The translations under genes were made by a program, and so were the position numbers. A DNA stretch of 64,000 nucleotides, from positions 1-64,000 of the forward strand of contig WYBB01000033.1 of NCBI GenBank assembly GCA_011526585.1, in the 5' to 3' direction. Under the pieces are notes generated by a model. The model saw only the letters and a program-made list of their open reading frames with translations, had not been told where the DNA came from and searched no databases. Within the stretch, counting starts at the first letter, position 1. Each line of letters starts with the position of its first letter. The DNA comes from Deltaproteobacteria bacterium. Its GTDB lineage: Bacteria; Myxococcota_A; UBA9042; PHBI01. Shown here one piece after another: positions 44,140 to 52,856 of this stretch.

Positions 44140-44769
44140 TCAATCCCGCAGGGTGCCGGTCTTTGCGCGCGGTCGCGCTCCACCGCGGCTCTTCGCGGCC
44201 TTGGCCGGCACGACCACCGGCTCCGGCTCGACGACGGGCTCGACCTCTTCGACCGCCTCGGCCGTCGGCGGCACAGCGTCGGCGAAGATCGTCGCGAGGT
44301 CGTCCTCGACGTCCTTCTCCTCCATGTCGCGGGCGATGGCGAGCTCCTTGACCAGGAGCTGCTGCGCCCGATCGAGCATGCGCTTTTCGCCGAACGACAG
44401 GGTCTTGTCGAACTTGAGCAGGTAGAGGTCGCGCAGGACCTCGGCCACGTCATAGACCGAGCCGGTGTTGATCTTCTCCGTGTACTTGCGCTGGCGCCGG
44501 TTCCAGGTCTGCTGGTCGAACTTGCCGGGGCGCTCGCGCAGGATCTCGTAGACCTCGTCGACCTCTTCCTGACTGATGAGGCTGCGCAGGCCGACCGAGT
44601 TCACCTTGTCCACCGGGATCATGACCCGGTCGCGCTTCGAGTCCATCACCTCGAGCACGTAGACGTTCTGGAGCGAGCCATACATCTCGATGGTCTCGAT
44701 ACCCGTGATGACCGCCACCCCATGGTTGCGGTAGACGGCCTTGTCGCCGATCTTGAAGGTGGGCTGCAT
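44140..44769 (-). CDS. cdnL: CdnL/CarD-family RNA-polymerase-binding regulator
   Basis: A 209-residue protein. Residues 1-150 form a CarD-CdnL-TRCF domain: FKIGDKAVYRNHGVAVI opens the RNA-polymerase beta-interaction module, and the C-terminal helical domain contains WNRRQRKYTEKINTGSVYDV. In Myxococcus, CdnL stabilises open complexes at rRNA promoters. Unlike the 164-residue Myxococcus protein, this one has a tail of about 50 residues: an acidic part (VEEVEPVVEPEPVVV) followed by a basic Gly/Pro/Arg/Lys part (KAAKSRGGARPRAK). This recalls the acidic plus AT-hook tail of CarD, though without a full RGRP motif. AAGGAG precedes the ATG. The gene has a long leader with a promoter at 45059-45087. 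Confidence 0.9.
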   Translation of the reverse strand: MQPTFKIGDKAVYRNHGVAVITGIETIEMYGSLQNVYVLEVMDSKRDRVMIPVDKVNSVGLRSLISQEEVDEVYEILRERPGKFDQQTWNRRQRKYTEKINTGSVYDVAEVLRDLYLLKFDKTLSFGEKRMLDRAQQLLVKELAIARDMEEKDVEDDLATIFADAVPPTAEAVEEVEPVVEPEPVVVPAKAAKSRGGARPRAKTGTLRD

Positions 44770-45012
44770 GAGGCTCCTTCACGATGCTCGCCGATGTCGC
44801 GGTTCCTGCCCCGAGAGCGAGCGGCGTCCGCGAAGCGCGCTTTCGCCCGCGACGTCCATCTGCCCTGTCGGAGGGTCCTGCCAAGCTTGCCTGCCTCGTG
44901 GCCGCTGCTTGTCGTCGCGGTGGTTGCGCCGTGATGTCGGGTCGATAATCACGTCAAGCTGCCTGCTTCGCGCGCATGCGCGTGCGGCGTTCCCGGCCCG
45001 TGCAAACGCCTC

Positions 45013-45031
45013 GGTCCCGAACTCCGGGACC
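45013..45031 (-). other. Hairpin in the cdnL leader
   Basis: GGTCCCG, loop AACTC, CGGGACC is a perfect 7-bp stem. The flanking CTC and CACCGAG allow further pairing. It lies in the about 280-nt transcribed leader of cdnL, 20-40 nt after the predicted start of transcription. No T-run follows on the minus strand, so it is not a simple terminator. The core differs from the nested-hairpin element family. Confidence 0.5.
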
Positions 45032-45058
45032 TCACCGAGCACACGACCGGCGCATTGG

Positions 45059-45087
45059 ATGACACCATTGATCGCCCGATCTGTCAA
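45059..45087 (-). promoter_or_regulatory. Sigma-70 promoter for cdnL
   Basis: On the minus strand TTGACA (45082-45087) is a perfect -35 box. A 17-bp spacer separates it from TGTCAT (45059-45064), a 4/6 match to the -10. Transcription would start near 45052, giving a leader of about 280 nt before cdnL at 44769. The region 44770-45137 contains no credible gene. Confidence 0.65.
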
Positions 45088-45137
45088 TGACACCGCAGAC
45101 CGCCGGGCGGGCCGCGGGGATCCGAGCGCGCGCCCGA

Positions 45138-45470
45138 TCAGCCTTGCGAGGCTTGTCCGCCGAGCTGGCGGTGCTTGTCGAAGAGGCGCTTCACGGTGAA
45201 TCCACTCATCTTTTCGCGCCAGCCCGCGTTGGGCTTGCCGCCCTGGAACTGCAGCTTGGCGATGGCGTCGATGAGCCCGGCCTTGCCCCCGAACTGCTTG
45301 TTCACGAGGCTCGCGACCTCGTGGATGCGCAGGAGCTTGGCGTTGGTCGTGCCGAGGAGCTTCTTCTTCTCGGCGTCGTCGGCGCCGATGAGCGGCACGA
45401 TCGCCTTCACGAGGTCATGGCGGGTGCCGAAGCGTTCGGCGAGGAGCTGCTTGGGGGTCTTCGTAGTCAT
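45138..45470 (-). CDS. Conserved-looking small protein of unknown function
   Basis: A 110-residue basic protein starting MTTKTPKQLLAERFGTRHDL. It is helical, with no signal peptide and no Cys. Its composition (many Lys, few low-complexity stretches) and clean start-stop suggest a real gene. The motif VNKQFGGKAGLIDAIAKLQF and the C-terminal FTVKRLFDKHRQLGG are not known to me. It lies 74 bp downstream of bamD on the same strand and may be co-transcribed with it. No strong Shine-Dalgarno was found. RNA- or DNA-binding is possible on charge alone. Confidence 0.7.
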   Translation of the reverse strand: MTTKTPKQLLAERFGTRHDLVKAIVPLIGADDAEKKKLLGTTNAKLLRIHEVASLVNKQFGGKAGLIDAIAKLQFQGGKPNAGWREKMSGFTVKRLFDKHRQLGGQASQG

Positions 45471-45544
45471 CTCGGGTATCCGTCCAGTCGGAGAAATGCG
45501 CGGCCTTGGCCGCCGCGGCTCGGGTTCGAATCGTCGCCGCCCGC

Positions 45545-46510
45545 CTACTCGGGGATCGGCGGCAGCTCGGGGGGACGCAGCTTGAGCTCGCCCGGCTCGT
45601 CGTCGTCGGGCGGCACGGCGTCGTCGCCGTCGGGGTCGGGGAGCTCGACCTCGGGCGGGGGTGGCAAGGGCTCGGGAGGCGGCGGCGCCTCCTCGGGCGT
45701 GCGCTCGCGCTCGATCGCCTGCTTGATCACGTCGAGCCGTGCCTTGGCCGCCCCGGCGTGGCGGCCGTTCGGGAACTTCGCAAGGTAGAGCCCGAGCGCG
45801 CGCGCGCTCTGGCCGCGGTCGCCGACCTTGTCCCAGGCGTTGGCCAGGCGCCAGACCAGCCCCTCCGTCGTCGCGAGCTCCGGGTAGGTGTCGAGGGCGT
45901 CGCGCAGGCGCCAGGCGACGGCCTGCCACTTCTCCTCGTCCTCGTAGAAGCCGGCCGCGTAGAGCTCGTGCGCGAGCAGGAGCCGGCGCGTCTCGTCGAG
46001 CATCTTGCGCGCCCTGGGCGCGTAGATGCTGGTCGGGAAGGTCGTGACGAAGCCCTTGAGCTCGGCCTCGGCCTGCGTCGTGATCGTCTGGTCGAACTCG
46101 TGCGCCGGCGGGCTGGCGAACCACTCGCCCGGCAAGCGCTCGTAGTAGCACTCCGCGACCTTGAAGCGCGCGTAGGGCAGGTTCGGATCGGCGTTGTGCT
46201 GCGAGACGAAGCCGCGGAAGATCTCGGTCGCCTCGGCGTAGCGGCCCTGGTGAAAGAGCGCGTCCCCCAGGCGCAGCTTGGCCAGCGCGGCGTACTTGAC
46301 GTGACGCGGGCTCGCCGCGACCGCCTGGAAGAGCGTCGTCGCCTTGACGTAATCGGCGTCGACGAGCTCGCGCATGCCTTCGTAGTAGGCGCGGCGCGCG
46401 GGATCGTCGACCTCGCGCCCGAGCGGCGCGCCCGGGCTGGCGCAGCCGATGGCGGCGGCCATGATGGCGGCGGCCAGCGGGATCGACCGGGCGATGGGGG
46501 TCGCGGACAT
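45545..46510 (-). CDS. bamD: Outer-membrane assembly lipoprotein BamD
   Basis: A 321-residue predicted lipoprotein (signal ends AAIGC). Residues about 38-255 contain five TPR-like repeats in the BamD arrangement: YYEGMRELVDADYVKATTLF, LRLGDALFHQGRYAEATEIF, ARFKVAECYYERLPGE and TTQAEAELKGFVTTFPTSIY. It belongs to the BAM complex that inserts outer-membrane beta-barrels. The C-terminal 55 residues are a Pro/Glu/Asp-rich tail absent from E. coli BamD. It starts 81 bp after the stop of hrcA, on the same strand. Confidence 0.9.
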   Translation of the reverse strand: MSATPIARSIPLAAAIMAAAIGCASPGAPLGREVDDPARRAYYEGMRELVDADYVKATTLFQAVAASPRHVKYAALAKLRLGDALFHQGRYAEATEIFRGFVSQHNADPNLPYARFKVAECYYERLPGEWFASPPAHEFDQTITTQAEAELKGFVTTFPTSIYAPRARKMLDETRRLLLAHELYAAGFYEDEEKWQAVAWRLRDALDTYPELATTEGLVWRLANAWDKVGDRGQSARALGLYLAKFPNGRHAGAAKARLDVIKQAIERERTPEEAPPPPEPLPPPPEVELPDPDGDDAVPPDDDEPGELKLRPPELPPIPE

Positions 46511-46591
46511 GCGAGCACGAGCTCCAAGCGGCCGCCCCAGGATTGGGGCGCGGCGCAGGCGGCGAGCGTCTAGCAGCCCACCTCCGCGATG

Positions 46592-47620
46592 TCAACCGTC
46601 GAGGTCGCCCTGGAAGAGCTCGGCGAGCCGCTGGCCGACCTGGCCGACGAAGGGGATGGCGCGGCGGTAGTCGAGGCGCTTGGGGCCGAAGACCGCGACC
46701 ACGCCGAGCGCGCGCCCGACGGGGAAGCGCGTCAGGACGAGCGCGCACTCGTGCAGGCCGGGGGCCGGCAGCTCGGCGCCGACGTAGACGCGGGTGTCGG
46801 CGGTCGCCTGTACGAGGTCGAGCAGATCGAGCCAGAGCGAGCGCTCCTCGAGGGCGCGCATGAGCTCGCTGGCGCGCTCGGGCACCTCGGCGAACTCGCG
46901 CTGCGCGAGCACGCGCGAGCTGCCCTCGAGCACGACCTCGGCGACCTCGGCCGCGTCGTGCCCCTCGAAGGCGCGCTGCCCGAGCTCGAGCGCCTTGTGC
47001 TCGAGCGAGTCACGGTCCTCGCGCTGGGCCGCTTCGATCGCCTGGCGCACCTCGGCCAGGGTGCGGCCCGGCAAGAGAGTATTCAAGAAATTCGAGAACT
47101 TCTCGAGGTCGCCCGGCCCGATCTCGCGCCCGATCTTGAGCATGCGCTCGTGCACGAGCCCGGCGTCGGTCACCGCGAGGACCAGCGTGCGCCCGGGCCC
47201 GAGCCAGACGAGCTCCATGCGCTGCAGGACCACCGACTCGAGGCGCGGCGCGATGACCATCGCCGCCACCCCCAGCTCGGACGCGGTCGCGCCGGCGGCC
47301 GTGCGCATCAGCTCGGCCGGCGAGGCGCCGTCGTGGAAGCGCAGGCTCTCGAGGCGCTGGCGGTCCCGCGGGCGGACCGCGATCGGGCCCAGCACCGCGT
47401 CGATGTACTCGCGATAGCCCCGATCGGTCGGCACCCGCCCGGCGGAGGTGTGCGGCTGCACGAGCAGACCCTGCTCGCCGAGCGCGGCCATCACCGCGCG
47501 GATCGAGGCCGACGACAGACTGTGACGAAGCCTTGCGGAGATCACCTTCGAGCCGACGGCCTCGCCGGTGTCGATGTGACTCTCGACGACTTCTCTCAGG
47601 ATGAGGTGCTCGCGATCCAC
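46592..47620 (-). CDS. hrcA: Heat-inducible transcription repressor HrcA
   Basis: A 342-residue repressor that binds CIRCE elements in front of chaperone genes. The N-terminal winged helix-turn-helix (residues 1-70) has ILREVVESHIDTGEAVGSK and LSSASIRAVMAALGEQGLL, and PHTSAGRVPTDRGYREYID is the family signature. The GAF-like core and the C-terminal GPKRLDYRRAIPFVGQVG complete the fold. GTG start with AAGGTG upstream. No CIRCE was seen upstream of it, nor in front of dnaK at 63770, so its targets lie elsewhere, for instance groESL. Confidence 0.94.
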   Translation of the reverse strand: MDREHLILREVVESHIDTGEAVGSKVISARLRHSLSSASIRAVMAALGEQGLLVQPHTSAGRVPTDRGYREYIDAVLGPIAVRPRDRQRLESLRFHDGASPAELMRTAAGATASELGVAAMVIAPRLESVVLQRMELVWLGPGRTLVLAVTDAGLVHERMLKIGREIGPGDLEKFSNFLNTLLPGRTLAEVRQAIEAAQREDRDSLEHKALELGQRAFEGHDAAEVAEVVLEGSSRVLAQREFAEVPERASELMRALEERSLWLDLLDLVQATADTRVYVGAELPAPGLHECALVLTRFPVGRALGVVAVFGPKRLDYRRAIPFVGQVGQRLAELFQGDLDG

Positions 47621-47700
47621 GACGACGCACCTTGCGAACGGGGACGGCGGTTGTCAATCCGGCCTTCGCCCGCGCTACGCGAGGCGACGCCGTCGGCGGC

Positions 47701-49659
47701 TCAAGGGCACGCGGGCGGCGCGACCAGCACCAGGGCGGGGGCGTGGCGTGGCTCGAGCGCCTCGCTGAAGGCGAGCGCGCGCGCGCCGACCCAGATCCCC
47801 TGCGCGTCGGCGAGCGCGCTCGGGTGCGACACGCCACCGCCCAGCGCCGCGCGCCGGCCCCAGCAACCGGTGCCGCGCGCGAGCACCTCGACCTCGGCGT
47901 GGCGTCCGTCGAGGTTCACGACGACGGGGCGCTCACCGAGATAGAGCGCCTGCGCGCCGAGCCCGGGCGAGCCGGCGTCGCCGGTCGGCAGGTCCTCGCT
48001 GAGAAACGGCGCGCCCCACGCGCTCGCCTCGGCGAAGACCAGCGCGCCGCGCGCGGCGTCCTGATGGGCGATCCCGACCTGCGCGCCGCCGAGCGCGATG
48101 CTGGCGAAGCGCCCGGGGTCCTTGCCCGCGCCCTCGTCGACGACGACCCGATCGGCCGCAGAAAAAGGCCAGCGCGCCGCGACGAGGCGTCGCCGGTCGG
48201 CGTCGTACCAGGCGGCATACACCTCCTGACCGCGCGCGGTACAGCTCGCGAAGAGCCCCTCGCCAAAGGGCAGGCGGTCGGCGTCGTAGCGGCGATAGAC
48301 ACGCGCGCGACAGGCGCGCGCGCCGTCGAGCTCGGCGCAGATCTCGCGCGGTCCGCAGGTCCCGCACGGCGAGGCCTGCCCGAGCCCGCCGAGATCGAGG
48401 ACCGCGGCGCAGCGCTCGACGCCGCCGGCCAGCACGCACGCCTCGGACAGGCCGCACGCATCGGCGCACGGTCGCTCCGCGCGCGGCGGCAGCGGGGTCT
48501 CGACCACCGTCGTCGCGCTCCACTGATCGGCGGCAACCGGATCGATGACGCCCGCCTCGACGCGCACGAGCAAGGAGACCGTGTCGCTCGGGTCGGCGGA
48601 GACGAAGACCAGGCCGGCGAGGCGGCCATCGCCGCGCCGCGCGAGGCACGAATAGCGCCCGACCTCGCGCCCCTCGATCGGCAGCTCGCCGATCGCCTGG
48701 CGCGCGCCGTCGGGCCCGAAGCGCGAGAACATCACGCGCTGCCGATCGAGGTCGCGATAGAGCACGTCGAAGCCCCCACCCTCGCCGAGTGCGACCGCCG
48801 GGCGCGCTCCGCGATCGGGCCCGGGGTCGAGCACGCCCCCACGATAGCCCGCGGCCGCGACCGCGCCGAGCGGCACGCCGTCGAGGACCACGTCGTCGCG
48901 CGCGGCGGTGCGGCCCTCGGCGTCGAGGAAGCGCGAGAGCACGAGGTCACCGTAGTCCGGCTCGTAGCTCACCATCGCCGGCAGCCCCGCCGGACCTGCG
49001 ACGAGGCGCCCGTCGACGCCCGCGTGCCCGGACGGCGCCGCGGGTCGATCGACGCACGCGCAACCATAGGTCTCGACGCCGCAGGAAAAGGGGCTCTGCG
49101 CGCCCACCGTCGCCAGCGCCAGGCGCTCGCCGCAGGCGCACCCCGGCGGCGCGGGCAGGCAGCGTGCGCTCGCCACGTCGCAGACCTCGGCCGGGCCGCA
49201 GCGACCCCCGCAGGGCGACCCGATGACGCAGCGCCCGCCGACGCAGGAGAACGGCTCGGCGCAGCCGCCCAGCGGATCGCAGGGCGCGGGCACGCAGAGC
49301 CCGGCATTCGCCGTGTCGCCGAGCGCACCCGGGGCCCCGGCGATCCCCAGGCCGGGCCGCGCCTCGCAGACCTCGCCGAGGCCGGGGCAGCTCTCGCCGA
49401 CGACGCACTCCGCGGTCGGGCGGCACCAGCCGGAGAAGCACACCGCGCCCGGGCAGCACTGTTCGTCGCGCTCACAGGCGACGGCCGGCCGACACAACCC
49501 ATCGTCTCCACAGAGGAATCCGTCGTCGCATGCCGCGTGGCCCGCGCAGCGGCGCTCGGGCGCGGCGTCCTCGCTGGCGCAGCCACCCGAGGCGGGTGCG
49601 GCCAGCCCGCTGAGCGCGACGAGAGCGGCCCGCCCGACCCGGGTGATCAGCGCGCGCAT
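47701..49659 (-). CDS. Cys-rich lipoprotein of unknown function
   Basis: A 652-residue predicted lipoprotein (lipobox SGGC). Residues about 30-200 are dense in Cys (CDDGFLCGDDGLCRPAVAC and similar), in the style of myxobacterial surface proteins. The remainder has about a 450-residue domain rich in beta strands with Asp/Gly turns (FDVLYRDLDRQRVMFSRFG; VYAAWYDADRRRLVAARWPF), probably a beta-propeller, interrupted by a Cys-rich insert (CADACGLSEACVLAGGVERC). Its start lies 13 bp inside the upstream gene, so the two are co-translated. Surface location is likely. Confidence 0.72.
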   Translation of the reverse strand: MRALITRVGRAALVALSGLAAPASGGCASEDAAPERRCAGHAACDDGFLCGDDGLCRPAVACERDEQCCPGAVCFSGWCRPTAECVVGESCPGLGEVCEARPGLGIAGAPGALGDTANAGLCVPAPCDPLGGCAEPFSCVGGRCVIGSPCGGRCGPAEVCDVASARCLPAPPGCACGERLALATVGAQSPFSCGVETYGCACVDRPAAPSGHAGVDGRLVAGPAGLPAMVSYEPDYGDLVLSRFLDAEGRTAARDDVVLDGVPLGAVAAAGYRGGVLDPGPDRGARPAVALGEGGGFDVLYRDLDRQRVMFSRFGPDGARQAIGELPIEGREVGRYSCLARRGDGRLAGLVFVSADPSDTVSLLVRVEAGVIDPVAADQWSATTVVETPLPPRAERPCADACGLSEACVLAGGVERCAAVLDLGGLGQASPCGTCGPREICAELDGARACRARVYRRYDADRLPFGEGLFASCTARGQEVYAAWYDADRRRLVAARWPFSAADRVVVDEGAGKDPGRFASIALGGAQVGIAHQDAARGALVFAEASAWGAPFLSEDLPTGDAGSPGLGAQALYLGERPVVVNLDGRHAEVEVLARGTGCWGRRAALGGGVSHPSALADAQGIWVGARALAFSEALEPRHAPALVLVAPPACP

Positions 49660-51908
49660 GGTGAGCGACGGCGACGGAGGGCGAGCCAGATGAGCAAGGT
49701 GACGAGCGGCGTGCCCGCGCCTGCACCCGCGCAGCCCGGATCGCCCTGCGACGCGGGCGTGTGCGCGGCGGGCGACACCCCCGCAGGGGGCGACGCGTGC
49801 GGTGCGAGGGCGGGCGGCGCCAGCGTGACCTCGGGAGGCGGCGCGGCCGGACGAGGTCCGACCTTCACCCGGCCGACGACCGCGCCCTGTCCGACCCGGC
49901 CGAAGGCGTCGAGCGCGCGCACCTCGACCGGCCAGTCGCCGACGAGCCAGAGGTGCGCCGCCTCGACCCGATGCGGGCCCGGTCCCTGGAGCGTTCGCGA
50001 CCAGGGCCCGCCGCCGACCCGCACCTGGAAGCGGCGCTCACTCCCGTCCGCGGGGTGCCGGACCTGCATCCACCCGGGCCCGCTCGCCTCGATCGGCAAG
50101 GCGCGCGGCACCGCGGGCGCCGGCGGCGGGTCGGTGAGCTGCACGTAGAACGCGAGCCAGTCCCCGGCGTCGCCGGCCGGGCCGGTGGCGGCGACGACCG
50201 CCTCGAGCGGCAGGCCGAGCCCGGAGGCGAGCCCCGAGAGGCCGAGGTCGAAACTGAGCGGCTGTTCAGTCAAGAACCCGAGCGCCAGCTCGACGACGAA
50301 GGGCGCGATGACGTCGAGGCGAACCTCGCGGAAGATCACCTGATCGGGCAGCGCCAGGCCGCTCACGCCGACGTCGGCGATGCGGATCTCGATCGCCCCG
50401 TCGGTCTTCGGCTCGAGCGCGAGCCCGAGCGTGAGATCGGCCTCGAAGGCGACGAGCTGGAGCCAGCCGTCGCCGACCAGCGCTTCGATCGCCACGCGCG
50501 CGTCGGCGAGCGCGATCGTCATCAGCGGATCGCCGTCGCCGACGACGACGTAGTCGGGCCCGAGGTCGAGGCGCGGGCGCACGACGACGCGGATCGGCGC
50601 GTCCGGGCCGGCGATCCCCGCGGCGCCTGGCAGGAGGAGATCGAGCGTGCGCGCGGTCAGGAGGAGGCGCCCCGAGGACAGGGCCATGAGCTCTTCGGTG
50701 TCGACGGCGATGCAGAGCGCGCCGGACTTCCAGAGCTCCCAGACCGTCTCGTTGACGAGCGCGGCGGAGACGCCGAGGCCGAGGTCGTAGGGCACGAGGC
50801 CGCCGGGCGTCTGGGCGAGGCCGTCGAAGGTCGGGCGCGGACCGGGGCGGAATTCGCGGTCGTTCCAGGCGCGGCCGACGCAGGCGTGCTCGCCGAGCGA
50901 AGTGACGCCGGCGTCGAGCACGACGTCGAGCCCGAGCGAGGGCCCGGCGCCGGTGACGCGGAAGGCCTGGCCGGCCGGCTTGGCGAGGAGGCCGAGCGGG
51001 CGCGCGCCGTGCATCCACGACAAGAGCGGACCGAAGAGCGTAGCGAGCTCGAGTGTGCCCTCGATAGCGAGCGGGCGCCCGTTGAGGAAGCCGTCGAGCA
51101 CCAGGTTGGAGACCTCGTCGGCGAGCAGGCTCATCAGGTCGTCGACGAGATCGTCGAACGCGTCCTGGATGAGGGTGACGAGGTCGGCGGCGAAGTCGGC
51201 GGCCGGGCAGATCGTCTCGCACTCGAGGCACTCGCCGGTGCTGCCGGGCGAGAGGCCATCGAGGCACTCGGGGCGGTCGCAGTCGGTGACCATGGTGACG
51301 GCGATGTCCTGCAGGTCGAAGACCGACGGCAGCACGTTGACGTCGATCGCGCCGAAGGCGTCGGTCGTGAGCTCGAGCACGAGGCGCATCGTGACGAGCG
51401 CGACGCGCCCGGAGGGGCCGTCGGCGAGCCCGCAGGCGGCGTCACCCGAGAAGAGGAAGCCGTCGATCGCGCCGGCGACGGTGCCGTCGACAAGGCCGAC
51501 CTCGGCGTCCTCGATGTAGATCTCCAGGCGCGCCGGGACCGAGCCGGGCGCGAGCTGCACCGAAAGGCGCGAGAGGTCGAGCGTGAGCACGAGGTCGCGC
51601 ACCTCGGCGTCGAAGGGGCCGAGACTCGTCGTGATCGCGCCGACGCCCAGGTCGCCGAGCGGGATGACGGCGCGGCCGTTTGCGTCGGCGGAGAAGAACG
51701 CGAGCACGAGCGACTTGACGCGCGCGGTGAGGAAGTCGAGCCCGGACTGGGTCACGCGCGCGGCGACCGAGGCCGCGATGACGTCCTTTTCCGGGAAGGT
51801 GTAGTCGCCCTGCGAGATCCGCGCGCAGCCGCCGCCCGAGCCGGCGCCGAAGTCGCAGCCGAAGGCGAGCACGGCGACGGAGGCCAGCGCGGCCACGCGC
51901 GGGCGCAC
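49647..51908 (-). CDS. Lipoprotein with possible TULIP/BPI-like domains and a MYXO-CTERM-like tail
   Basis: A 753-residue protein with a lipobox (LAFGC) at its N-terminus and a MYXO-CTERM-like end: a Gly-Cys (DPGCAGAGAG, about residue 726), a hydrophobic segment (TPLVTLLIWLALRRRR) and an Arg run. Residues about 40-560 consist of two large elongated beta/alpha halves with long amphipathic strands and repeated Leu/Asp patterns (LVLTLDLSRLSVQLAPG; IEIRIADVGVSGLALP). This is reminiscent of the TULIP/BPI lipid-binding fold, but I cannot confirm it. The C-terminal third includes an Ig-like or fibronectin-like region and a Pro/Ala linker before the tail. The GTG start is 2 bp from the stop of the GGDEF gene. 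Confidence 0.65.
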   Translation of the reverse strand: MRPRVAALASVAVLAFGCDFGAGSGGGCARISQGDYTFPEKDVIAASVAARVTQSGLDFLTARVKSLVLAFFSADANGRAVIPLGDLGVGAITTSLGPFDAEVRDLVLTLDLSRLSVQLAPGSVPARLEIYIEDAEVGLVDGTVAGAIDGFLFSGDAACGLADGPSGRVALVTMRLVLELTTDAFGAIDVNVLPSVFDLQDIAVTMVTDCDRPECLDGLSPGSTGECLECETICPAADFAADLVTLIQDAFDDLVDDLMSLLADEVSNLVLDGFLNGRPLAIEGTLELATLFGPLLSWMHGARPLGLLAKPAGQAFRVTGAGPSLGLDVVLDAGVTSLGEHACVGRAWNDREFRPGPRPTFDGLAQTPGGLVPYDLGLGVSAALVNETVWELWKSGALCIAVDTEELMALSSGRLLLTARTLDLLLPGAAGIAGPDAPIRVVVRPRLDLGPDYVVVGDGDPLMTIALADARVAIEALVGDGWLQLVAFEADLTLGLALEPKTDGAIEIRIADVGVSGLALPDQVIFREVRLDVIAPFVVELALGFLTEQPLSFDLGLSGLASGLGLPLEAVVAATGPAGDAGDWLAFYVQLTDPPPAPAVPRALPIEASGPGWMQVRHPADGSERRFQVRVGGGPWSRTLQGPGPHRVEAAHLWLVGDWPVEVRALDAFGRVGQGAVVGRVKVGPRPAAPPPEVTLAPPALAPHASPPAGVSPAAHTPASQGDPGCAGAGAGTPLVTLLIWLALRRRRSPCAR

Positions 51909-51910
51909 GC

Positions 51911-52789
51911 TCAGACCTCGACGCGGTTGCGGCCGGCGCGCTTGGCTCGGTAGAGGGCCTCGTCGGCGGCCTTGATGATGTCGACCGGGCGCGACATCTC
52001 CGGGGTGAAGCCGGCGACGCCGCAGGAGATCGTCACCGGCACGTCGGTGCCGTCGAAGACGAAGCGGTGGGTCTCGACGCTGCGCCGGATGATCTCCGCG
52101 TAGGCGACCGCGCCGTCGCGGCCGGTCTCGGGCAGGACCAGGCAGAACTCCTCGCCGCCGTAGCGGGCGAAGAGCTCGTCGCGGCGCACGCGCGACTCGA
52201 CGACGCGCGCCAGCTCGCGCAGCACGTAGTCGCCGGTGAGGTGGCCGAGGGAGTCATTGATCTTCTTGAAGAAATCGATGTCGATCAGCACGACGGAGAG
52301 CTCGCGGCCATGGCGGCGCGAGCGCGCGAACTCGCGCTCGAGGAACTCGTTGAGGTAGCGCACGTTGGCGACGGAGGTGAGCCCGTCGCGGATCGTCATG
52401 CGGTAGATCTCTTCGTGATAGGCCGCCTCGACGTTGTGGCCGGCGAGGAACTTGAAGATGATGTCGCCGACCTTGACGAGGTCGCCGGACTTGAGGAGCT
52501 GGCGCTCGACCGGCTTGTCGTTGACGAAGGTGCCGTTGGTCGAGCCGAGGTCCGAGACGTAGGTCTGGGGGCCGATGACCTCGATCTGCGCGTGCGAGCG
52601 CGAGACCGAGTCGGCGTCGAGCGCGATGGTCGAGAGCGGGTCGCGGCCGATCGTCGTCACGCCGGCGGCGAGCTCGTGCTTCTTGCCGATGCTGCCGCCG
52701 TAGAGGACCACCAGGCACTCGCGCCCGGAGTGCTCGGGGAGCTTCAGCTGGTCGTTGGGGAGCGATACCCGGGTGGTCGTGTCCGTCAC
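51911..52789 (-). CDS. FHA-GGDEF diguanylate cyclase
   Basis: A 292-residue cytoplasmic signalling protein. The FHA domain occupies residues about 25-115 (TIGRDPLSTIALDADSVSRS; LGSTNGTFVN), a phospho-threonine reader, so it probably responds to a Ser/Thr kinase. The GGDEF domain occupies residues about 130-290. The active-site loop is GGEEF (211-215), which is catalytically competent, so it should make cyclic di-GMP. The inhibitory site normally RxxD five residues earlier reads RRDE (202-205), so product inhibition may be weakened. The GTG start leads an operon with the possible TULIP-like and Cys-rich lipoprotein genes, which suggests that cyclic di-GMP and surface proteins are made together. 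Confidence 0.92.
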   Translation of the reverse strand: MTDTTTRVSLPNDQLKLPEHSGRECLVVLYGGSIGKKHELAAGVTTIGRDPLSTIALDADSVSRSHAQIEVIGPQTYVSDLGSTNGTFVNDKPVERQLLKSGDLVKVGDIIFKFLAGHNVEAAYHEEIYRMTIRDGLTSVANVRYLNEFLEREFARSRRHGRELSVVLIDIDFFKKINDSLGHLTGDYVLRELARVVESRVRRDELFARYGGEEFCLVLPETGRDGAVAYAEIIRRSVETHRFVFDGTDVPVTISCGVAGFTPEMSRPVDIIKAADEALYRAKRAGRNRVEV

Positions 52790-52856
52790 GATGACCTACC
52801 ATGCCTCGTCCCGAAGTCGTTTACAACGCGGATGGGCTCGGGCAAGGTCCGCCGCC

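Noticed and set aside
44779..45093. A 104-codon frame upstream of cdnL
   Set aside because: It spans the promoter and hairpin of the cdnL leader and has no Shine-Dalgarno and no recognisable motif. A leader is a better explanation.
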